NCBI GenBank assembly: GCA_943331855.1
Contig: CALQNE010000082.1
Location: 1 to 12,386 of the forward strand
Reading direction: 5' to 3'
Source of the DNA: Bordetella parapertussis
Lineage (GTDB): Bacteria > Pseudomonadota > Gammaproteobacteria > Burkholderiales > Burkholderiaceae_B
Length of the DNA stretch: 12,386 bases
Position 1 is the stretch's first letter; each line of letters starts with the position of its first letter. Shown piece after piece: positions 7,164 through 12,386 of the stretch. The notes beneath the pieces are model-generated. The model was not told the DNA's origin. It made no database searches and was given only the letters and a program-made list of their open reading frames with translations. The position numbers were made by a program, and so were the translations under genes.

Positions 7164-7935
7164 GATTGCCCTGGCAGGTCCGGTTTGGCTGGCTTCAGAT
7201 GTCCATCTGGGGCAAAGCACAGTCCAGACCTCAGAAGCCTTTCGTGCTTTTTTGAAACTAGCGTCTAACGAAGCCGCAGGGCTTTTATTGCCAGGCGATA
7301 TCTTTGATGCATGGATTGGTGATGATGTTGCCGTTGTGGCACCGCCCTGGCTTGCTCAGGACTTAATGGCTATCAAAGCGTGTGCCGCAAAGATTCCAGT
7401 CTGGCTCGGTCGGGGCAACCGCGATTTTTTGATGGGAGAGGCGCTAGCTTCTGGCCTTGGAGCACGCCTATTACCCGAACAAGTGCTAGTCACCATTGGT
7501 GCGCGCACAATGCTGTTGAGTCATGGTGACGAGTACTGCACTGACGACTTGCCTTACCAGCAGTTTCGAGCCATGGTGCGTAACCCCACCTGGCAGTCAG
7601 GCTTTTTAGCGCGCAGCATTCCAGAACGCCTGACACTCGCCGCTCAGGCGCGCGGCGAAAGTATGGCCGCCAATCAAAATAAAAGCAGCGAAATCATGGA
7701 CGTCAATGCTGACGCCGTGGCCGCCGCGATTCGTGATGCGAACGTGTCGCTGGTGGTACATGGTCACACACATCGTCCAGGTCGTAACGTCTTGTCGGTC
7801 GACGGCAATCGCTGCGAACGCTGGGTGCTACCAGACTGGGATTGCGACCATCTGGGTGCCGGAGAAAAAGCGCGTGGTGGCTGGATGGTCATTGACGACG
7901 ATGGCCCAAGCCTGTTCGACTTAGATCACGCCTAA
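7156..7935 (+). CDS. lpxH: UDP-2,3-diacylglucosamine diphosphatase
   Basis: It cleaves UDP-2,3-diacylglucosamine to lipid X and UMP, the fourth step of lipid A synthesis, at the inner face of the inner membrane. The calcineurin-like metallophosphoesterase motifs are complete: SDVHLG (D15, H17), [11 protein letters not shown] (D48), GNRDF (N88), SHGDEY (H123) and HGHTHRP (H204, H206). These match the two-manganese ligand set known for Lpx[10 protein letters not shown] (176-184) is a family hallmark. Length is 259 residues from the TTG at 7156, chosen for the GAGG upstream; a TTG at 7141 would add five residues. It overlaps the cyclophilin stop by 8 nt and ends the plus-strand cluster. UppP/CDP-type phosphoesterases are excluded by the LpxH-specific motifs. 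Confidence 0.94.
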   Translation: MNKIALAGPVWLASDVHLGQSTVQTSEAFRAFLKLASNEAAGLLLPGDIFDAWIGDDVAVVAPPWLAQDLMAIKACAAKIPVWLGRGNRDFLMGEALASGLGARLLPEQVLVTIGARTMLLSHGDEYCTDDLPYQQFRAMVRNPTWQSGFLARSIPERLTLAAQARGESMAANQNKSSEIMDVNADAVAAAIRDANVSLVVHGHTHRPGRNVLSVDGNRCERWVLPDWDCDHLGAGEKARGGWMVIDDDGPSLFDLDHA

Positions 7936-7938
7936 GCA

Positions 7939-7961
7939 AGCACACCTCACTGCAGTGTGCT
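7939..7961. terminator. Possible terminator hairpin between convergent genes
   Basis: AGCACAC (7939-7945) pairs perfectly with GTGTGCT (7955-7961), leaving a 9-nt loop. It starts 4 nt after the lpxH stop and includes the stop codon of the opposing gene. A run of seven T lies at 7979-7985, but that is 17 nt beyond the stem, further than in a classical intrinsic terminator. Only 11 bp separate the two convergent genes. Confidence 0.35.
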
Positions 7962-9518
7962 GTCAAGCCCTTCTACTATTTTTTTCACTCGCACCTGCGC
8001 AATTCGGCGCCCTTCGATCTGTATCACTTCAAACTTGAACCGGCCGGGGGCACCCACAAATTCACACTGATCGCCTGCGACTGGTAATTGCCCAAAACGC
8101 TCAAGCAAATACCCAGCCAGCGTTGTGTAGTCTTGATCATCGTCTACCAGACCTTCAGTGTCCAACACCTGCTCTAGGTGATGCAAATCTGCCGCACCAT
8201 CGACCCGCCACTGATCAATCCCGTCTGAAACAATATCAGGCGTTTCATCTTCATCTGGAAACTCACCTGCAATCGCTTCGAATACATCGATCGGCGTCAC
8301 CAAACCCTGGATGATGCCAAATTCATCTGCAACTAAAACTAACTGCCCGCGTGAGCGTTTTAACGTATCCATCAATCGGATGATGCTGATCGTATCGTGA
8401 ACAATGATAGGTTCACGCAGATTGGCTTTGCGGATATTTCCATGTGTTAACAAGTCAGCGATCATATCTTTTGCACGACCGATGCCCACGACGTCATCAA
8501 CCGAGGCGCGACACACCGGAAAAAAACTATGCGGTACCGAGGTGATCTGTTTTTGAATGTCTTGGGGAGTATCGTCAAGATTAATCCACGAGATTTCGGT
8601 GCGAGGTGTCATCACCGAATGAATCGAACGCTCGGCAAGCGTCAATACCCCACTCACCATATTGCGCTCTTCGACACCGAACGTAAGCGTACTGGGTGTC
8701 CCTTGCAGCGAAGGCGCTGGCATCAGCGGTTCGTCGGGAAGGCGCTTGCCTAACATTCGCAAAACTGCCTCTGCAGTGCGTTCGCGCATCGGACGACCTG
8801 CCTCAAGTTTGATCCCGTTGTGTCGCGCTAACTGATTCAGGAGTTCGATTAAGACGGAAAACCCGATCGCGGCGTAGAGATAACCTTTGGGCACTTTAAA
8901 ACCAAACCCTTCGGCGACCAACGAAAAACCAATCATCAGCAAAAAACCAAGGCACAAGACGACAACCGTCGGATGTGCATTGACGAAAGCAGTTAAAGGT
9001 TTTGAAGCGACGAGCATCACACCCACAGCGATCACTACCGCTGCCATCATGACGGGCAAATGATCAACCATGCCGATGGCGGTAATGACTGCGTCTATTG
9101 AAAACACCGCATCAAGCACCACGATTTGAGTCACAATGACCCAAAAGTCTGCATAGGTTCGCGCTTGGCCAGGATTTTGACGCGTGCCCTCAAGTCGTTC
9201 GTGAAGCTCAAGCGTCCCCTTGAGCAACAAGAAAAACCCGCCCGCCATCAAGATAAGATCCCGTCCAGACCACTGAAAACCGCCCAAACTTAACCACGGT
9301 GTTTTCAACTGAACCAGCCACGAGATCCCCATCAGCAAGCCGAGTCGCATAAAAAGGGCAAGCGATAAGCCAATAATACGCGCACGGTCTCGCTCAGCCG
9401 GCGGCAATTTATCGGCGAGGATGGCAATAAAAATCAGGTTGTCGATGCCCAGAACAATCTCGAGCACGACGAGAGTAAAAAGGCCGACCCAGATCGTTGG
9501 GTCAAGCAGCCACTCCAT
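7947..9518 (-). CDS. TerC-family membrane protein with CBS and CorC domains (YoaE-like)
   Basis: It is an inner-membrane protein of 523 residues, close to the length of E. coli YoaE. The N-terminal TerC domain (about 1-230) has roughly seven hydrophobic segments and the acidic family motifs: E20 with GIDN at 24-27, and SIDAV at 140-144, which in TerC proteins are linked to metal binding. A charged linker follows, then a CBS pair at about 300-420 ([27 protein letters not shown]) and a CorC/HlyC domain at about 430-512. TerC relatives have been tied to manganese efflux and to metalation of exported enzymes; the substrate here is inferred only. ATG start with GGAG 6 nt upstream. It lies downstream of suhB with a strong hairpin between. 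I see no yybP-ykoY manganese riboswitch in the leader. Its stop lies 11 bp from the convergent lpxH stop. Confidence 0.92.
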   Translation of the reverse strand: MEWLLDPTIWVGLFTLVVLEIVLGIDNLIFIAILADKLPPAERDRARIIGLSLALFMRLGLLMGISWLVQLKTPWLSLGGFQWSGRDLILMAGGFFLLLKGTLELHERLEGTRQNPGQARTYADFWVIVTQIVVLDAVFSIDAVITAIGMVDHLPVMMAAVVIAVGVMLVASKPLTAFVNAHPTVVVLCLGFLLMIGFSLVAEGFGFKVPKGYLYAAIGFSVLIELLNQLARHNGIKLEAGRPMRERTAEAVLRMLGKRLPDEPLMPAPSLQGTPSTLTFGVEERNMVSGVLTLAERSIHSVMTPRTEISWINLDDTPQDIQKQITSVPHSFFPVCRASVDDVVGIGRAKDMIADLLTHGNIRKANLREPIIVHDTISIIRLMDTLKRSRGQLVLVADEFGIIQGLVTPIDVFEAIAGEFPDEDETPDIVSDGIDQWRVDGAADLHHLEQVLDTEGLVDDDQDYTTLAGYLLERFGQLPVAGDQCEFVGAPGRFKFEVIQIEGRRIAQVRVKKIVEGLDSTLQ

Positions 9519-9546
9519 AGAGGGCTCCGAAAGTTACTAAGGCTTA

Positions 9547-9582
9547 GATGGTAGCCGATAAACACCCCTATCGGCTGCCATC
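9547..9582. terminator. 14-bp hairpin between suhB and the TerC-family gene
   Basis: GATGGTAGCCGATA (9547-9560) pairs with TATCGGCTGCCATC (9569-9582) around an 8-nt loop. On plus-strand RNA there is one G-U wobble; on minus-strand RNA, the direction of both genes, the same position is a C-A mismatch. It begins 6 nt past the suhB stop. No T-run follows on either strand, so it may be a Rho-dependent end or an RNA-stability element rather than a classical terminator. Confidence 0.45.
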
Positions 9583-9588
9583 AAAACG

Positions 9589-10380
9589 TCATTTTAGTTT
9601 TACAAAACCGAGCATTTGCGTAAAGATTTTAGGCGTCGCCGCCAAGACGCTACCGGTTTCCATCCAGGTTTGCTCGCCTTCTAAATCAGAAACGAGCCCA
9701 CCTGCTTCAAGCACCATCAAACTGGCAGCAGCCATGTCCCATTGCTTGAGTCCAATGCCGCAAAACCCGTCAAGCCGACCTACTGCAACATAGGCCATAT
9801 CCAGCACGACTGAGCCGGTGCGACGCACACCCGCACACCCTCGCGCCATGTCAAGAAAACGCGGCGCTGATAAATCATCAGGCCCAACCGAGCCTGGCCA
9901 GCGCGCACCCAGCAACGCATCGTGAAACTTAGTTTGTGCGGTGACCCGAATGCGACGATCATTTAAAAAGGCCCCGCCCCCACGACTGGCGGTGAACATC
10001 TCGTTGCGCGAGGGATCAAAAATCACAGCATGCATCACCTGCCCGCGCTGACGCAACGCAATTGAAATCGCGTAATTGGGAAATCCGTGAATGAAATTGG
10101 TAGTGCCATCAATCGGATCAATCACCCACTCGTTTTCAGCGTGCTCGCCCGCGGGCGTATCGCCATGCTGGCCAGACTCTTCGCCCAGAAAGGCATGATC
10201 GGGGTAGGCTGTGCTCAGAAGACTGATAATCTCATCTTCGGCGAGACGATCGACTTCCGTGACATAATCGCGTGGCCCTTTACGGGCGACTTGAAGGCGA
10301 TCGAGGTCGAGACTTGCTCGGTTAATAATGGTGCCGGCGCGCCGGGCCGCCTTAATGGCGGTATTGAGCATCGGATGCAT
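9589..10380 (-). CDS. suhB: Inositol-1-monophosphatase / Nus factor SuhB
   Basis: It is a magnesium-dependent, lithium-sensitive-type phosphatase of the IMPase family. In E. coli the same protein joins the antitermination complex on rRNA operons. The family metal and substrate motifs are intact: GEES (67-70), DPIDGTTNF (88-96) and WDMAAA (214-219). The start MHPMLN at 10380 matches the usual SuhB N terminus. An upstream in-frame start at 10470 exists but would run 51 bp into the divergent trmJ gene, so I reject it. The 263-residue length is normal. No good Shine-Dalgarno precedes the ATG. TAAAAT on the minus strand at 10413-10418 is a candidate -10 box. The gene diverges from trmJ across 39 bp. 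Whether this copy has the antitermination role is inferred from orthology. Confidence 0.93.
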   Translation of the reverse strand: MHPMLNTAIKAARRAGTIINRASLDLDRLQVARKGPRDYVTEVDRLAEDEIISLLSTAYPDHAFLGEESGQHGDTPAGEHAENEWVIDPIDGTTNFIHGFPNYAISIALRQRGQVMHAVIFDPSRNEMFTASRGGGAFLNDRRIRVTAQTKFHDALLGARWPGSVGPDDLSAPRFLDMARGCAGVRRTGSVVLDMAYVAVGRLDGFCGIGLKQWDMAAASLMVLEAGGLVSDLEGEQTWMETGSVLAATPKIFTQMLGFVKLK

Positions 10381-10419
10381 AAAGGGTGCTTTTTTAATTA
10401 GGCTAAACAGGGATTTTAG
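10381..10419. promoter_or_regulatory. 39-bp divergent suhB/trmJ intergenic region
   Basis: Both start codons flank this short A+T-rich gap. The plus strand has AGGGA about 8 nt before the trmJ ATG as its ribosome binding site. On the minus strand TAAAAT (10413-10418) could be a -10 box for suhB, giving a leader of about 25 nt. No clear -35 was found for either gene; the trmJ promoter must lie partly inside suhB. Confidence 0.4.
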
Positions 10420-11280
10420 ATGACTCTGGATTTTTCTCGTGTTCGCTTCATCATGACCGAGCCCAGCCACCCCGGAAACGTCGGTTCGGCGGCCCGTGCC
10501 ATCAAGACAATGGGGTTCGAAACGCTTGTACTGGTCGCGCCAAAAATACCAAACATTACCCTTGAGCCTGACGCCAGAGCGCTCGCAAGCGGCGCCTCAG
10601 ATGTTCTTGAGCGAACGCAAACGCTGGCGACCCTGAGCCAAGCACTCGAGCCCGCCACCTTATCGTTCGCCCTGACGGCACGTGCGCGCGATCTGGGGCC
10701 TCCAGTCTGCGACATCCGACAGGCTGCCCAGATGGCACGCGACCACCTGCGCGCGCACCCAGAGGGCTGTGTTGCCTTCGTTGTAGGCACTGAACGCTCG
10801 GGCCTGACAAACGAGCAGGTCAGCCTCTGCCACCGCGCCTGCACCATCCCCGCCAACCCGCTTTATAGTTCGCTCAATGTCGCCCAAGCCATGCAATTAG
10901 GGGCTTTTGAGCTGCGCTACGCCCTGCTTGGCCTTGAAGCGGGGCACGCACCCTCGCCCTTGAGTCGCGCCGCGGTCATGGCGCTGGCTGGAGATCCCAA
11001 TAAGGCTTTTGACATCAATGCCTTACCCGAAACCTCCAAGCCACCCGGTAGCCGTCCCGCCAGTAGTCAGTCCCTGGAGGCCTTATTGGTGCACTGGCAG
11101 CAAGCGCTTGAAGCTGTCGAGTTTTTAAATCCTGCCCACCCCAAAAAACTCATGCCACGCATGCAACATTTTTTTAACCGTAACGCACTAACGGTCGACG
11201 AAGTGGATATGTGGAGAGGGGTATGCACGGCCATGATCGCCACGGCTGATCGTGCAAAACCAAGCGCCTCGTCTGGTTAA
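10420..11280 (+). CDS. trmJ: tRNA (cytidine/uridine-32-2'-O)-methyltransferase
   Basis: It is a SPOUT-class enzyme that transfers a methyl group from S-adenosylmethionine to the 2'-OH of nucleotide 32 in the tRNA anticodon loop. The three SPOUT motifs are seen in order: EPSHPGNVGSAARAIKTMGF (14-33, with N20), FVVGTERSGLTNEQV (120-134) and IPANPLYSSLNVAQAMQL (143-160). The last two build the trefoil-knot cofactor pocket. The C-terminal region (about 175-286) is a helical extension typical of TrmJ. ATG 10420 is preceded by AGGGA at good spacing; a later ATG at codon 12 would cut the first strand. It diverges from suhB, as in E. coli, and is followed by cysE after 39 bp, so the two may be co-transcribed. 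Confidence 0.94.
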   Translation: MTLDFSRVRFIMTEPSHPGNVGSAARAIKTMGFETLVLVAPKIPNITLEPDARALASGASDVLERTQTLATLSQALEPATLSFALTARARDLGPPVCDIRQAAQMARDHLRAHPEGCVAFVVGTERSGLTNEQVSLCHRACTIPANPLYSSLNVAQAMQLGAFELRYALLGLEAGHAPSPLSRAAVMALAGDPNKAFDINALPETSKPPGSRPASSQSLEALLVHWQQALEAVEFLNPAHPKKLMPRMQHFFNRNALTVDEVDMWRGVCTAMIATADRAKPSASSG

Positions 11281-11319
11281 TCTCTGCCAGCAGTCATCTT
11301 TGGTCTACCATTACGCATC

Positions 11320-12222
11320 ATGCTGAACAACATTCGCGAAAATATTGCCTGTATTCTCGAGCGCGACCCTGCCGCACGTAGCAAGCTTGAGGTCGTCACC
11401 TGTTATCCAGGGTTCCATGCCATCGTTGTACATAGCGTGGCACACCGACTCTGGACGGCCCAATGGTTTTGGCTTGGACGCTTTATTTCCCACTTAGGTC
11501 GCATTCTTACCGGCATTGAAATCCACCCCGGTGCAACAATCGGCCGACGCGTCTTTATTGATCACGGCTTCGGCGTTGTGATCGGCGAAACCGCTGAGAT
11601 TGGCGATGACTGTACGATTTATCAGGGCGTCACGCTAGGTGGCACCCGGCTCTACAAAGGCGCAAAGCGTCACCCCACCCTTGGTAAGGGCGTGGTTGTC
11701 GGCGCAGGTGCGCAAGTGCTAGGTGGTTTCACGGTTGGGGATGGTGCGCGAATTGGTTCGAACGCGGTGGTGGTCAAGCCTGTGCCGGCCGGAGCCACGG
11801 CTGTGGGTAATCCCGCTCGGTTGATCGAAGCCAAACATCCAGCGGCCGAACAAGCAGCCCAAGATGCTGCAGTGCCTGCCGCTGGGCCCTTAGCCGCTTC
11901 GCCTGGTTTATCGCCGTGCGATTCAGACTGGGACTCAACACCCTTGAAAGCGATGCTCGACAAAGGCGCTGCACCCGCGGCCCCTGCGCAGCCGGCAGCG
12001 GCAGACCCTTTATCAGAATCAGGCTCGTTTACAGCCTATGCGGTTGACCCCGGTGCTGGCGACCCGTTGGTCAAGGTGCTGCACGAGTTAATCACGCATG
12101 CCGCCGAACAAGATCGGCGTATCGCACAGCTTTGCCAAACGATTGAATCGATGGGCACCAAGGTGCAAGGACAAAACGCTGCACTTGATGTACAGCGTCT
12201 AAACAAATTGGTAGACGAATAG
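11320..12222 (+). CDS. cysE: Serine O-acetyltransferase with long C-terminal extension
   Basis: It makes O-acetylserine from L-serine and acetyl-CoA, the committed step of cysteine synthesis. The protein is of the short-N-terminus (EpsC-like) type: about 65 helical residues, then a left-handed beta-helix of hexapeptide repeats (about 66-165). [10 protein letters not shown] (66-75), [10 protein letters not shown] (81-90, catalytic H82) and GVTLGGT (103-109) are intact. Beyond the core, residues 172-300 form an extension: an Ala/Pro-rich, likely disordered linker (about 172-245) and a helical, coiled-coil-prone end (about 248-297). The usual Ile tail that binds cysteine synthase is not at the terminus, which is LVDE. 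ATG start without an obvious Shine-Dalgarno; 39 bp after trmJ. Core function is secure; the role of the extension is unknown. Confidence 0.92.
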   Translation: MLNNIRENIACILERDPAARSKLEVVTCYPGFHAIVVHSVAHRLWTAQWFWLGRFISHLGRILTGIEIHPGATIGRRVFIDHGFGVVIGETAEIGDDCTIYQGVTLGGTRLYKGAKRHPTLGKGVVVGAGAQVLGGFTVGDGARIGSNAVVVKPVPAGATAVGNPARLIEAKHPAAEQAAQDAAVPAAGPLAASPGLSPCDSDWDSTPLKAMLDKGAAPAAPAQPAAADPLSESGSFTAYAVDPGAGDPLVKVLHELITHAAEQDRRIAQLCQTIESMGTKVQGQNAALDVQRLNKLVDE

Positions 12223-12244
12223 GCCCGCGTGAGGCGTGCCTATT
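12218..12244. terminator. Bidirectional terminator-like hairpin
   Basis: AATAGGC (12218-12224) pairs with GCCTATT (12238-12244); after one mismatch, CGC/GCG extends the stem, closing a 5-nt loop. It begins inside the cysE stop codon and ends 10 nt before the stop of the opposing partial gene, so it separates convergent units. The U-tracts are short on both strands, so termination strength is uncertain. Confidence 0.45.
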
Positions 12245-12254
12245 GCGATCACGA

Positions 12255-12386
12255 CTACTCCGCCTTGACCCCAGCACCTTTGACGACTGTGCTCCACTTT
12301 GTGGTTTCTGACTGAACAAATTGAGCGAATTGCGCAACGGTACCGGCGCCGTTAGAGGCGCCTAAATCGGCCAGTCGCTTTTGCAC
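12255..12386 (-). CDS. Bug/TctC-family substrate-binding protein, C-terminal fragment
   Basis: Only the last 43 residues and the TAG stop lie in the window; the gene continues past the right edge. The visible sequence VQKRLADLGA ... VAQFAQFVQSETTKWSTVVK ... GVKAE matches the C-terminal end of tripartite tricarboxylate-transporter binding proteins (Bug family). Those are periplasmic, two-lobed proteins that capture small carboxylates and are strongly expanded in Burkholderiales. The tail pattern is a leucine-rich strand, then the F-x-x-F-V...W helix, then a short A/G-rich end. The ligand cannot be told from this part. It converges on cysE, from which it is separated by a hairpin. Confidence 0.8.
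   Translation of the reverse strand: MQKRLADLGASNGAGTVAQFAQFVQSETTKWSTVVKGAGVKAE

Noticed and set aside
9519-9588. yybP-ykoY manganese riboswitch before the TerC-family gene
   Set aside because: The gap has one simple hairpin and none of the conserved loops of that riboswitch.
10381-10470. Longer N terminus for suhB starting at 10470
   Set aside because: It would overlap the divergent trmJ start by 51 bp, and the family N terminus MHPMLN begins at 10380.
10416-10856. Minus-strand open frame opposite trmJ
   Set aside because: Antisense to SPOUT motifs 1 and 2 of trmJ; no domain seen.
11670-11974. Minus-strand open frames opposite cysE
   Set aside because: Low-complexity Ala/Pro/Thr shadow of the cysE extension.
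12092-12337. Minus-strand 81-residue frame across cysE end and the intergenic gap
   Set aside because: Its reading frame differs from the Bug-family fragment and overlaps both real genes.

Overview
The window reads as core chromosome of a betaproteobacterium, most likely a Burkholderiales member close to Alcaligenaceae (Bordetella and relatives). Three things suggest this: the run cysS / AlkA-type glycosylase / accA / tilS / lysC; the cluster TPR protein / cyclophilin / lpxH; and the C-terminal end of a Bug/TctC-type substrate-binding protein at the right edge. The family-level placement is recalled from protein resemblance and gene order, not searched. Base composition is moderate in G+C throughout, except the first ~136 bases, which are very A+T-rich.

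Layout. 1-136: non-coding, A+T-rich, with three 16-bp palindromes of one motif. 137-5638: a minus-strand block transcribed cysS, AlkA-like DNA glycosylase, accA, tilS, lysC, with short gaps or overlaps except for a 70-bp gap before lysC. 5639-5751: divergent promoter region. 5752-7935: plus-strand cluster of a secreted TPR protein, a cyclophilin and lpxH, coupled by overlaps (ATGA junction, then an 8-nt overlap). 7936-10380: minus-strand suhB then a TerC/CBS/CorC membrane protein, with a 14-bp hairpin between them. 10420-12222: plus-strand trmJ and cysE. 12223-12254: a hairpin between convergent genes. 12255-12386: the minus-strand 3' end of a Bug-family gene.

How the genes work together. These are mostly housekeeping functions: Cys-tRNA charging, tRNA-Ile lysidine modification and tRNA position-32 methylation (cysS, tilS, trmJ), the first step of fatty-acid synthesis (accA), a lipid A step (lpxH), entry to the aspartate-family amino acids (lysC), cysteine synthesis (cysE), alkylation repair and proline isomerisation. 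The divergent suhB/trmJ pair is also adjacent in E. coli, so it is an old neighbourhood. SuhB acts in rRNA antitermination there.

I found no mobile element, CRISPR array, RNA gene or defence system. The most unusual stretch is the palindrome array at 1-117, which looks like an operator or binding-site cluster for a protein encoded outside the window. The next most unusual item is a cyclophilin that appears to join a secretion leader to a cytoplasmic-type PpiB body and keeps an internal start codon.
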